From the NCBI GenBank assembly GCA_023213395.1, contig CM041465.1, positions 211,799,741-211,863,740 of the forward strand: a stretch of DNA of 64,000 bases. The letters run 5' to 3'. Position numbers and translations under genes: made by a program. The notes below the pieces were generated by a model. It did no database searches, was not told where the DNA came from, and saw only the letters and a list, made by a program, of their open reading frames with translations. The number at the start of each line of letters is the position of its first letter. Positions within the stretch are counted from its first letter, which is position 1. This document shows, piece by piece, positions 35,802 through 46,749 of this stretch. The DNA comes from Cycas panzhihuaensis. Its lineage: Eukaryota; Cycadophyta.

Positions 35802-35850
35802 TACCAAAATTTAAGCCTCCAACCATTATTGTCACAATACCCAATACTGA
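35802..35850 (-). pseudogene. Stub of the plant second RNase H in G
   Basis: The minus strand reads DNNGWRLKF just before the insertion. This is the start of the second RNase H (family form NGWxLxFDGA) that Tat elements carry between RNase H and integrase. The rest of that domain is absent: on the other side of the insertion the reading continues with the integrase linker. Confidence 0.55.
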
Positions 35851-37395
35851 ATAGCCAGGATAGGATCGTGAGGGAGAGAATCATTAATAGGAACATCAAA
35901 AGAGTTCAGGATGGGGGTGTCAACTAACTACTTAGCCACTACCATCCCCTTCTTTGACTTTCTATTAATGATTTAGAGGTTAAATTCCTAAAGGAGGATG
36001 GTCCACTTGCCACCCCACCGCCGTGTCAGGTCGAGTGAGTAAATATCGTAAGGGATCAGATTAAACGATCACTCAAGTGGTATTCCCAAGCAAGTAGTTC
36101 ATGAACTTCTTGGTTACATGTACTAAGGAGAGACACTCCTTCTTGGCTAGAGAGTAGTTAAGTTCAACAACCTTGAGAGTGCGACTGATGAAGTAAATAG
36201 CCCTCTTGGTTCCTAAATTATCCTCCTAGGCTAACACAGCCCCCAAGGACTCATCTATAACTGAGGTATAAAGAATGAACGGCCTGTCAAAGATAGGAGG
36301 TACCAATGTTAGGGCAGAAGTGAGGGCTTCCTTGAGTTCTTCGAAGGCTTGTTGGGCCTTTGAAGACCAAATGAATGGGGATCCCTTCTTTAAGAGGTTA
36401 GTGTGAGGTTTGGTGTTTATGGCAAAATTTGCCAAGAAACGCCTAAGGAATCCAAACCTACCTAGAAATGACTTAATCTATTGTTGGGTTTTAGGAGGCG
36501 ACATGTCAAGGATGGCCTTGAGTTTATTGAGGTCAATTTAGATCCCTTGTTTTGGCACAAGGAAACTAAGGAGTTTATCAACTATAATGGAAAACACATA
36601 CTTAAGAGGGTTGAGGCTCACATGGTATTTGCACTATCGTGTGAAGATGGCCCACAAATAAGAAGGATGATGGGCTCTAATGCACAAGAGACCCATCATA
36701 TCATCCATGAAGACCTCCAAAGATTTGTTGATAAGGTCGTGAAAAATGAATTGCATTACCTTTTGATAAGTGGTGCCTGTATTCTTTAATCTGAAGGGCA
36801 TTGCCTTATAGGCAAAGGTACCCCATGGAGTGGTGAAGGCTATCATATGATGGTCTTCGAGAGAAATTTGAATTTAGTTGTAGCTAGAGAAGCTGTCCAT
36901 TAAGGACATGACTTCAAAACCAATGGTTTGATCAATGATTTGATTGATGAAGGGAAGTGGGAAGTTGTCCTTAGGACATGCATTGTTGATGTCACATAAA
37001 TCAACACATATCTGAATTATCCCATTCTTTTTAGTAATAGGGATTATATTAGACACCCACTTGGGGTAGTCGATGGAAGTGATTAATCCTGCATTTAGGA
37101 GTTTCTCAACTTCCATTTTAACAGCAGCTGAGAGATTGAGGTGAAGAGGGATGCTGCTTCCGACCACTAGGTGAGCGCCGTGAATAGTGGTAAGGTTTTG
37201 GGTAATGATCAAAGGCTCAATTCCCTTCATATTGGAGTAGTCCCATGCAAAGATGTCTCAAGACTCTTGGAACATAAGGGTATACTCCTTCACTTCATCA
37301 AGAGAGCATTCTGCTCCTACCTTAATGACTTTACGTGGGGAAAGGACTATGTCCTGGGTTGCCCCCATGTACACGGCATTCCCTCCTCAAAGTGA
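35851..37395 (-). pseudogene. Gypsy G reverse transcriptase and RNase H
   Basis: RT is open at 36874-37230, with KLLNAGLITSIDYPKWVSNI, ITKKNGIIQICVDLCDINNA and CPKDNFPLPFINQIIDQ. It continues at 36634-36846 with AFTTPWGTFAYKAMPFRLKN and EVFMDDM, the YVDD box with both aspartates kept. RNase H at 36226-36435 has AFEELKEALTSAL and FILYTSVIDESLGAVLA, then after a stop AIYFISRTLKVVELNYSLAK and FMNYLLGN at 36050-36220. About one stop per 60-100 codons. It would copy RNA into cDNA if intact. Confidence 0.9.
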
Positions 37396-38100
37396 AAGGG
37401 GGCTCAGTCAATAGGAAAGGACAGAACAAGAGACAGAATTAGGTCAGTGAGGTAAGATCCAATAGCTAGGACCTTCTAGTGAGCAGAAGGGAGGTTAGGC
37501 ATGGATCCCACTAAATGCTCAAGCAGAGCTTCGTCATCCTCAAAGTAATCCATCCCATGGATGACCATAGTTTGAGAAGATGATGGGAGAGGGAAAGTAG
37601 AAGTAGTGGGACCGTGGTGGCTGACATGCCACTCGACATATCCAAAGGACTCTCTAGAAGAGTCAGAAAGAGGTCCCCCATAAGGGACAACACGAGGCCC
37701 CCTAACTTCATTACCTATAGGTAGCGATGAAGGGAAAGACTCAAGGGTTGCTTGATCAACAGGAACGATGACATGAGACAGAAGAGAAGAATTAGTTTCT
37801 TCAATAGTAGAGGTTCCAGATTGGGATCTATACAAAGGAGGTGCCCCCTACTCGTGCCTAGAAGAGAGATAGGGTAAGGAAAATCCTCATCCTCACCATC
37901 AGACTCATCATCACTAAGTATGACAACGTACCCGTAGCTTTTGACACCAATAGGGGCAAAGCGCGTGAGATTGGAAGAAGCAGGTAAAAGGTCTTCTTCC
38001 ATAGGAGATGGATTAGGGATGTCAATAGAACAAGCAGAGGCATGGGTAGAAAGGTCTTTATCACCCTTTTATTGGCCATGAACCGCTTGACAAGATTGAC
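37396..38100 (-). pseudogene. Long acidic linker of G polyprotein between protease and RT
   Basis: A minus-strand frame open for 119 codons (37476-37835), rich in S, E, D and P, with MDYFEDDEALLEHL near its end, and another acidic frame at 37715-38002. No domain recognised. Its place between protease and RT and its length fit the long linkers seen in Tat/Ogre-like elements. Confidence 0.6.
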
Positions 38101-38460
38101 ATAGTTATTTAGTGAGAGGAAGCTCCCGAGAGATGACTTTCATTTGCCCTTTGTGGATGAATTTAAGTTGTCCCCAATGGGATGAGTACACGGCTCCCAT
38201 CTGGTGGAGCCATGGGTGTACCAATAGAAGATTGTAGTCAATGTTGACATCTAGGACTACAATATCATCAAGGATAGTCTTGTCCTGGAGAGTAAGAGGA
38301 ATTGACATTGATCTTAAGGGTATCTTTTCACTGCTATCATAGCCTTGACACTGCCACAAAATTGGCTCCAAAGATGATATACCAAGCTCTTGCATGACAC
38401 GTAAGGGCATGGAATTAACAAAAGAACCATTATCAACAATGGTTCTTCATAAAGTACAAT
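38101..38460 (-). pseudogene. Gypsy G aspartic protease region
   Basis: Minus strand. IVDNGSFVNSMPLRVMQELG gives the active-site loop (D-N-G in place of D-S/T-G), then ILDDIVVLDVNIDYNLLLVH and PWLHQMGAVYSSHWGQLKFI, the conserved LLGRPWLHxxGAVPS block that follows the retropepsin fold in gypsy elements. It would cleave the polyprotein. Confidence 0.8.
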
Positions 38461-39529
38461 CGGGTGTATTGATGGTAATGGTGAAAGGGAAGTGCCATTG
38501 GCACTCCCTTTCACTAGCAAGGGGAAGATCCTTAAGATCAAAGGAGATGACAGGTTCATGACTTGGGGTGACACCCAAGGCGTGAATGACTGTGTCACCT
38601 AATCCTAAGGCTTCTAAGAGAAGTGTATGCTATTCAGAGCAGCTCCTTAAGATGTCCATTATAGACATTCTAGCGGCCGTAATATGAAGTTCATCGATGA
38701 CAGAGAAAAGCTTCCTTCACTGGGTTAGGGAAGAGCCCTTCGAAAGTCATAACGACCAGGGCACATGGGAATTATCTTAGGGAGTGCAGGGACTTTCGAA
38801 AGAGAAGTTTATGAAAGAGGTTCAAGGTGAGACATGGATAAAGAGGCATCATTTGCCTCTTTGATCGCTTGAGAATGAGTTAAAGCATAGAATGGGGTAG
38901 TCTCAAGCAATTGAATGACCTTCTTTCCCTTGTTTCAGGATCTCGAAGGTGAAGGTGTACGTTGGTCAGGGGAACCTAAGGAAGAGGATGAATTCCTTTC
39001 ATCCTTCCCTTTAGCCTTTGAAGGGCGAGGGTTTGGGGATCTTCCTTGGTTCTGATTGTTCTTTTTTTGGGGTTTGCGATCATATTCCTCGTATTTAGGG
39101 AAGGGATCTCTATGGACGGGTTGGTCTAGGTTAGGCCTAGATGCCCATTTGGGGGAAGAGTCACATTGCAGGGAAGTCCTAGGATGTTGGGCTTGACATT
39201 ATAATCATGGAAGCATTCTCCATGAATGGAGCACTACTTCTTCTCGAGGGAGGAATTGGGTTTCCTTGCTTAAGAGGACTGGGTGTTGCCACCCTTAGAA
39301 GGAGCAACTTGGGAAGCCTGGTGGACTGCTTGTTAGATATAGGAGATGAAGGAGCTTAGAGCTTGAGCTCCTTCATAGTATGTTCAAATGAACGTATAGC
39401 TAAAGTTAGAGGATCTAGGGTCTTCTCAGTAGAATGAGAAGAAGACCTAGTGGGTTGTTGAGTTTTGGTTTCTCGTGATGGTGGAGGTGCCTCATATAGT
39501 TGTACAAACTTTAGAGGCTTCTTGAGTCT
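38461..39529 (-). pseudogene. Gypsy G gag C-terminus and nucleocapsid region
   Basis: Minus strand, low in recognisable motifs, with stops and shifts. At about 39190-39240 it reads CSIHGECFHDYNVKP, a match to the C-HGE-HD zinc-knuckle-like motif of Tat elements. The rest is basic and proline-rich. Coding is inferred from position. Confidence 0.6.
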
Positions 39530-41159
39530 AGCCTAGATCTCAATGGCCTTGAGTACCAAGCACTTCATTATGGCAGACTCGCACTTAGTTGCCCCTATCT
39601 TAAGGACTTCCATGTGGACTTCTGGGCGAAGGGCATTGACAAAGAGGTCTCTCTTCAACTCCTGAGGCAAAGTCATCTTGGTAGAATGAAGAAGGTCATG
39701 GAAACATCTCATAAAGTCACGATTCATTTCATCGTGACCTTGTTTAAGAGACAAAAGGGATTTAATCCCACTCTCAAATAGATGAGCTACATCAAAGTAG
39801 TTGACGAATTCATCCACGAGCTACTAGAATGAAAAATAGTGTGCACAGGTAGGCAATAAAACCACTTAAGGGCATTACCTGGAAGGGATAACGGAAAGAG
39901 TTTCATGAGAATGTGGTCGTAGGCCCAGTAGTCAATACATGCCATAGAAAAACTACATGCATATTCCGTTGGGTCTTGCAATGAAGTCCCATCAAATTTG
40001 GGGACTTCAGGACGGTGAGGTAGTAAGTTAGTTCTTAATGCCTCGATAAATAAGGGCGTCAACCGATAGTCCATAAAGGGATGTACCCTTGCCTAAACCG
40101 TGGAATCAACAGAAGCTGGAAAAGATGGTGGGTAAGGTTACCCAAATCCTCCTTGGAGGGTTTGATTTAAAAGGGGATGTTGTCCTCCCACCACTTGGTA
40201 AGAAGGCATGAATCCCACATTCAAAGAAACTTGCATGGAGCAGATGGGTGTGGCGGTCCCATCCCTCCTAGAGGGAACACTCCTTGTTGAAAAGGAGCTT
40301 AAGAGGAAACACCTTGGGAAGGAGTTGGCCTTCCTTGCAAAGGCACGATGTGAGATGCCATACAGGATGGCAGAAAGGAGGGGTGAGGGACTGGGTTTTA
40401 CCCATATGGGTCGCCCGTGGGTGGCGCGACCCCATAAAAATACAAAGGGTCTATCCCATAAGTAGGTAGGGAGTTCCCTTTGCCATGCCCCCATGGTTAA
40501 GTGGTGTAACTGGGAGGTACGTAGAGAGAAGGGTCCCTAGGTTGGTATTAGGAGTGTATGGAGGTAGACCCCATGTGACTAGAAGTAGAGGGACACGTAG
40601 GTCCCCTTGGTCTAGTAGATGGCAAATAAATGGCGGTTGGAGGAGGAATAGTCATTTGACTAGACAGGGGCATGCTTAACATGAGTTGAGAAGAAGGCAT
40701 ACCCTGAGTGGTCCCCAAGGAACATACACCATGGGGAGAAGAGGAAGAGGTGAGAGGTAAGCTCATCGTAAGTAAGGAAGTTGAGTGGGATGAGTGAGGC
40801 AAGGGAGACGTAGAAGAAGGAAGCACAATAGTTCACAAGACATTCTCAAACCACTTGGGGTGTGGTTGGAGATGAGCAACTTGGAAACATTGGCTTAAGA
40901 CTTCTACTACATCGATTGGAAGGGTATCTTCCCGATTGTAAGAGGTATAAGGAGCCTCGTATAAAGTAGACCCCGTAGGATGGTCTTAATGAGAATCACC
41001 ATGGTGGTGGTGAAACTCTAAAGGAGATGAAAGCTCTACTCCGTGAGTAGAGAAATGGTGAGATTGGGGGTGTTTCTAGTCACCCGGATAATAGATGGGA
41101 TCTTCGCTTCCTTGGGTAGACCCTTGGAAGGAAGTAGGTGGCTCAAGGGAATCTGACAT
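39530..41159 (-). pseudogene. Gypsy G gag
   Basis: Minus strand. The start is placed at an ATG at 41157-41159, from which one frame runs about 600 bases with only three stops, rich in S, T, P and H (MSDSLEPPTSFQGSTQGSED). The capsid core is clear at 39533-40074, with PEVPKFDGTSLQDPTEYA, MKLFPLSLPGNALKWFY, FVNYFDVAHLF and DFMRCFHDLLHSTKMTLPQE, typical of retrotransposon gag. Stops are scattered. It would build the particle. Confidence 0.8.
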
Positions 41160-41430
41160 ATAAGCAAGGTATGCCTAATCTGTAAAATATCCCTCCATAA
41201 TCAAATTGGGATTCAATGTAGGAAGGGAATGATATGAGGGTTCTTCCAATAATGGAGGTAGACCTCGTAAGCGACATGAGAATCGTCACATGCAAGTTAC
41301 GCCTATGTGCTTTAAGAAAAGAGAAATAAGGTAGTACACATGTTGGGGCTACCCAACAAGACCAAAAAGGGAAAGCTACAAAGAGGTAGTAGCACCAACA
41401 GGAAAGGGAGAAAGACTAATTCCTTTACTA
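41160..41430 (-). other. Leader of gypsy G
   Basis: Short stretch between the primer-binding site and the likely gag start. No motif seen. Confidence 0.5.
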
Positions 41431-41454
41431 GCGGGTCCCTAGTATGGTCGCCAA
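41431..41454 (-). promoter_or_regulatory. Primer-binding site of gypsy G
   Basis: On the minus strand TTGGCGACCATACTAGGG directly follows the LTR. This is the GGCGAC...GGG form used in Tat/Ogre-like plant elements, not the methionine type of the copia elements here. Confidence 0.75.
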
Positions 41455-44400
41455 TGGAATCGTATCTATGGGATGGTAACTATACTTTGTTAGGATTAGA
41501 TTGGTTAATGGAAGGCTCCAGAACAAAGAGTCAATCCAATAAGTGAAGGGAAACACACACACAGTACATCTGTGTGTTGAAATACAAGTTCAAAACCCAC
41601 GAATGGTGCACAACTTCCTCTAGATAACTTAGTTTTGGTTTTGGGATAGCACAAGCGAGGGATATCCTCGGTTTCCCAAGTAACCTCAAAATCTGGGTCT
41701 TCCTGCCCTTGGATAGCCAGAAGGGAAGGGAAAGACCCAACGAGGAAGTAGATCCTCATGGATGATAAATGGATACAGATAGAGTATACGTAGGCAAGTG
41801 GTACGAGAGGTACATGCCTATAGGGGTGGTGTTGGATAACCACCTCACACATGGGACCAACCCAAGGCAGAAGGGTGTTGAGATTATTAAGTTGGCATGA
41901 ATGTGATGGGGTTAGAGGAGGAGGTATTAGAGGATGAATCCTCCTTAAACTAACCCACCTAAAGTGAGTTTTAGAGGAGCAAAGAATGATGGCAAAAGTA
42001 GTTCCCACCATCTTATGTGTGAAGGAGTCTACCTTCTATGTGCAATAGTGAAAGGATGTGTAATCAGTTATGTATGCAAATAAGAGATAAAAGAAGTATA
42101 TATACAAAAGACAACAAATATACTTTCTTTCATTTTCTCTAACATAAACCCTTGCTCTCTTTTCACTTTAAATAAAGAGAAAGGGGATGAGAGGGGCAAA
42201 CCAATCTAACAAACAAGATGCATGCTAAGGATGCAAATCCTAGTCAGATGTATGTAATCAAATGAAAAGAGGAAGGGGGATATCTCCTATCTTATGCTCT
42301 TTTCTAAAATGCAAGCTAGCATGCATATGCAAATAGATGGTATAAATTAGTTCCCTTTTATCTTTTCCCTTTATGTTCTTATCATACAAAGATGCAAACT
42401 TAAAAGATAAGCAGAGAAAAAGATCTATAAAAGGAAGGCGATATACCTAGAAAATGATGTGGCTGAAATGAAGTCACCATCTTGCACCACACCCACTTCT
42501 TCTTTTCCTTCTCCCAATACACGAGCAACGTAGGGGCTTCCTTACCTTCCCTGAAGCAAAAGGAAGAAAGCAAAAAAGGTGAAGGAAAAGGAACTATGCT
42601 AAAAGCTAAAATAACCAAGGAAGAGAAAAGCAAAGAAACATACTCAGATTGAAACGATTGGTCCTTCTCCATGAGCGACGTGGTAAACCTATAATCACAA
42701 AGGATTTCTCCCTCTTCTAAGGGGCGGTTAGAGTGCTAAGAAAAAATATATATATGTAGCTATGAAATGCTAAGAGTAGTGTAAGTTAAAGCACTTCAAA
42801 TCAAGTAAACTTTCAACCAAAGCACAACTCTAAATCTCCTCAAACCCAACAATATAAGACAAGGGATGTGGATGGTTAGCTTTGAAATGGCTAACCCTCT
42901 AATAAGCACACCTCCACACTACCTCTAAGCATAGGAAATAATAGGTTGGGATAGACTAATGGCAGCAAATGATGAGAGAAACAAATAGCATGAGATTTGT
43001 AAATATTATCTATGTTGCAAGTGTTACTATGTGCAATAATTTGTAACTTTGATTAAGCCAAGACCCAAAGTCAATGTGAGACACTACCTAGGGCTAGAAA
43101 ATCTGCCCAAGTGAGGTGCTCATGCCTAGAAACAGTGCATCTAGGGGATACGTATACTGATATCTAGCAATGGCCTACTTCCAGAAGCTCCCTGGCAGCC
43201 CAAGAAAGGCACAAGAGGAGGAGAGGAAAAGAGGAGAAGGGGGTTGCCCTTAAGGAGCAAGCCTAGTTGGGTACGGAACCCACCTTGGCTCCTTTCTCTC
43301 ACTCTTTGAGGACCTCTCCCTGCAATCTCCTTAGAGAAACTAGGAGAGGGTGGGAAGATAATATGGACAGAAAGAGAAGGATGGAGGGAATGCCCCCTGT
43401 ATGCACTGGAAAGCTAGAAAATGAAAGATATTCCAAATGATCTAATATCTTTTAAGGAAATTTTAAAGGAACAAAATGGAACAAATATGAGATGGTACCC
43501 ATTGGGCTAGATTAGAGACATGCTTACCTGAGAAAATGGTAGAAAATGATAGATTTATGGTGCTTATAGATGGATCCCTAAAAGAGCAATGAAACCTGGA
43601 GACAAACTTGCTAAAACTTGTTGATAGGGCATGGAGGTGAAACTTGGAGTGTATTCTTGCTTGATGAAGCTTGTTGGTGAGCTTACTACAGAGATCTAAG
43701 ATGGAGAGGGTAGATCTCGTGCTAGAGCATAGGGAACTCGGTGTTATAGGGCATTCAGTAGAAAGCGCATGTGAAAGAAGGAGAAGGGAGGGGAATAGGT
43801 GGAAGAAGAGGAGGAAAATGAAGTTCTTTTGGGCTTTATACCTAACCCTAGCTAGAATGGATAATTAGGGTTAGGCTAGGACTGTGGGGATGATTAAGCC
43901 ATGTGGAAATTTTCGTAAAAAAAATGAAATTTACCATGGAAAATTAAAAAAAAATGTTAAGTGATAGTCACCCTACGATAAACTTTATGGTACCGCAAAG
44001 TTTATCGTAGTACCGTGACATTTTCTATGATGCAGTAACAGAGGCTAAAGTAAGATAAAAAATGAGGCCTGGGAGCCCTAAAGGAGGGTACGCCAGGCCT
44101 AAGAGGGGTTGGCCCTCTATCCAGGTGGATGGAGACAACATATGGAGACGATGACCTAAACCGGATGGGGTACTAGAGCAATAGGGTTCCCAAGAAACCA
44201 GAATGGAATAGGGATGTACCAATCACACTTAGCAGGGTGCTAAGGGTTGCGATGTGGCAAAGAGGATGTGAACGGATCACACGGGTTGAGTGACACTTGA
44301 GACAACATTAAGGTGCATAGGAGGATTGTGGAGTGCTATGGGAATGTATATCCCACAGATCATCATAGGCTGAAAGAGTATCAAACAATGTGATCAAGTA

Positions 44401-44559
44401 ACAGATGCAAGATGTTTACTCAAATGTATCGGTCAGCCATGTAATAAAAGGATGCTTCGGTTTACCTTTCTATAGAAGTAACAAAGGAAAAGGCTAGAAG
44501 CATATCTATACTTACCTAAGTCAACTTACCAAGAACCCATTCCCAGTAGTCGGGAAATA
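41455..44559 (-). repeat. 5' LTR of gypsy G
   Basis: 3105 bases, starting TGGAATCGTATCTATGGGAT on the plus strand and ending CAGTAGTCGGGAAATA. It matches 25821-28775. It carries an extra segment at about 44378-44531 that is missing in the other copy. Its outer minus-strand end reads TATTTCCC, where TG would be expected. Confidence 0.85.
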
Positions 44560-45563
44560 GTGGTCTATAATAAAATTAATTTGATATTTAGCTTTACTAA
44601 TATGTAGTGAGTCAATGGCATTTTTTATTTTTGTTAGTTATTCATGTGCTTCAATTTTACTATCCTATGAGCAAGTTGTTATTTGGAGATTATGATGAAA
44701 ATTTGGTTGTTTAAAGTCATCATTTCTTCTATATCCCCTTTGATCATCATGGTATCTTTTATTTTCCTTTTGATCTTCTTCTTTTTTACTGCTACTATTA
44801 AGGTTCCTTAGGTCGCCATCCTATTTAAGGCCTTTGAAAGTGGTCCTTATTTCTATTAACTCAACCAATCTATCTATGTTGATATTAAACTTTTCTTAAG
44901 CATGGTCTGATTTTTTATGCATTATTTCCATATTCCTCTAGGTTTCCACTTTAAATGATCAAAATTTTGAGCCTAATCATTTTGGGTATTTAACTATCTC
45001 AAGTTTCTAGTATTCTAAGTGAATCATCGTAGTTCTTCTACTATTTCTATAATTTTCACCTTACTTATAAATTTTCTAATAACTTAGAATATGGACTCTC
45101 AAACCATAATTCCAATGCTTTAGATGAAATTAAAGTTTGATCCCTATAGTGAAGTTATATCCCTTTTAAGTAAGGTTGTAATTATGCTTTTAAGGATTAT
45201 AATAATATCTCTTAATAAAATATAGATAATTTTTTTCTTTGATATCTAATAGATTTGAAACCACTTGTAATGGAAAGTATATATTAAGATACAAAGATTT
45301 AAAAAATAATTGAGATCAATTAGATACATGGAGCTAAAGTTATGGCCATTTGAAATTGTAGTACCAGATTTTAAGCCCCAAAGACAATAATGAATAATAG
45401 ATCAAAACTAAATTCCTTAAAATTTTTATAATTTCACTATAAAACTTGCAGTATAATCACTCAAAACTTCTGGAATATACATGGTTAACTTAAATTTATA
45501 ATTATTTTTTAAAATTCTTTTATTTGTACTCCTAAAAGTGTAGGTCTTTGATATGCCAAAAAT
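44560..45563 (-). pseudogene. Gypsy Z leader and gag N-terminus
   Basis: Minus strand. It has a basic gag N-terminus with DLRNLNSSSKKEEDQKENKR and YHDDQRGYRRNDDF, then KIEAHE-stop-LTKIKNAI and KAKYQINFII at 44565-44620, which leads straight into the gag part at 25462-25820 once G and one GTGGT copy are set aside. Before that (45000-45560) is AT-rich leader. The target copy GTGGT is at 44560-44564. Confidence 0.75.
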
Positions 45564-45579
45564 GAAACTCTAATACCAA
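45564..45579 (-). promoter_or_regulatory. Primer-binding site upstream of gypsy Z gag
   Basis: TTGGTATTAGAGTTTC on the minus strand, the methionine-tRNA type with one change in the core. Confidence 0.7.
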
Positions 45580-46179
45580 TTAAAGTGATATGAAATTAGA
45601 TCTACTTCCATAAAAACAAAATAAAACTAAAATAAAAGCTAAATATAAGCTCTTAAGAGCTAAATGGTTGATAAAATCCAAATGAATTAACTCACAAAAT
45701 ATTATTTACAAGTGAATAAAAGTTCTCTATTGATAGGTGTCATATTTAACCATCCTTAAAAGTCTAAATTCCTAATAATGAAACCTTTAATAAGATACCT
45801 ATACCCTTATAATATTTGAGACTGATTGTTAATAAATAATTTTATTAACTTCTATAATTATCCTGAATCATAACATATACTCTCTCATAATTCTCTCTAT
45901 AAAAAATAAAATTAATAGAAAATAATAATACACAAATGAAAAACAACAAAAACAAATACCAGGATTATAATTATACCCTTAAGGTACTTGGACTTGGATT
46001 AATACCATAAAAGCATTGTTACAATAATATTTTAATATAATATATTAAGTGTGTAATTATAATACATAACTTGGATATGTGTGGGGCCTACCATAAAATA
46101 CCAATATTATAATAAAGTTAATTTCACAATTATGCATTACCACTTTGTCTTGTGAAGCATGAACTAAGCTATTCTAACA
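45580..46179 (-). repeat. LTR between copia D tail and gypsy Z leader
   Basis: About 600 AT-rich bases. On the minus strand it starts TGTTAGAATAGCTTAG, just after the D polypurine tract, and ends beside the Z primer-binding site. It holds GAGAGAATTATGAGAGAGTA and a GTGGGGCC stretch. I cannot tell whether it is one LTR or two joined ones. Confidence 0.6.
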
Positions 46180-46189
46180 CTCCCCTATA
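46180..46189 (-). promoter_or_regulatory. Polypurine tract of copia D
   Basis: TATAGGGGAG on the minus strand, immediately before TGTTAGAATAGC. Confidence 0.65.
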
Positions 46190-46560
46190 ATGTACAGTTG
46201 AGAACATAGATATTGCATTTAATTTATAATGCTTGATATTTGGAAATATCTTAAAAATGATATCCAAAACTTAATGTTTAATTTAGTCTTCAACTTATTT
46301 TTGTTATATTAACTCTTGAATATGGTAATGATGTTTGATCTTGATATGCTTTATTCTTCCTTGTAACATTAAGTTTTTCATCATCTATATAGTATTTTAA
46401 TTATCAAATTGAATCTATATAAGTTCATTTTGATTTTGATGTAAATGTTATAATATCTCTCTCAAATTATATTTTGTTTCAAGTTCATCATTTTGAATCA
46501 CTTGAGGTCTTATCATTCTCTTATCAAAATTTGAATAAAAAATATCTTCTAGATTAGGAT
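46190..46560 (-). pseudogene. Copia D RNase H tail
   Basis: The minus strand reads FDN-stop-NTI-stop-MMKNLMLQ, GRIKHIKIKHHYHIQELI and later DIIFKIFPNIKHYKLNAIS, matching the copia RNase H end (CDNQSAIxMxKNPxxHGRTKHI ... DIFTKxLP). It leads directly to the polypurine tract. No RT or integrase is found between it and the gag fragment. Confidence 0.65.
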
Positions 46561-46749
46561 CAACCTTGATCTATTTATCTTTATCAACCTACAAATCCTT
46601 CTCATTATTTGAATAACTACAATCATCTTTTAAAACTTATATACTTAATTATAAATCAATATTTAAAATAGGAACTTCGATTAAATTTGAATAATTAATA
46701 ACGCCGAGAGATATAAATAAATTTATTTTATCTTTAACTTCAAATATCT

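Larger units (their letters stand above)
25821..44559 (-). mobile_element. Gypsy G, 18.7-kb Tat/Ogre-like element, minus strand
   Basis: Two direct repeats of about 3 kb (25821-28775, 41455-44559) bound a minus-strand gag-pro-pol. The primer-binding site is of the TTGGCGACC type and the flanking duplication is GTGGT. RT, RNase H and integrase are in gypsy order. The large LTRs, the long leader and linkers, the plant second RNase H fused after RNase H, and an antisense frame between pol and the 3' LTR all fit the plant Tat lineage. The element is inserted into gag of gypsy Z. Decay is moderate, with many single stops and few shifts. Confidence 0.85.
3237..46179 (-). mobile_element. Gypsy Z, host element split by four later insertions
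   Basis: Four separated minus-strand stretches (44560-45579, 25462-25820, 17986-19122, 3237-5066) hold, in the right order and orientation, the leader, gag, protease, RT, RNase H and integrase of one Ty3/gypsy element. The gaps between them are filled exactly by other retroelements: G, F, A plus B, and C-prime. For F and G, 5-bp target duplications mark the joins. The 3' end and 3' LTR are not in the window. Single origin is inferred from domain order, exact junctions and similar decay. Confidence 0.8.
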
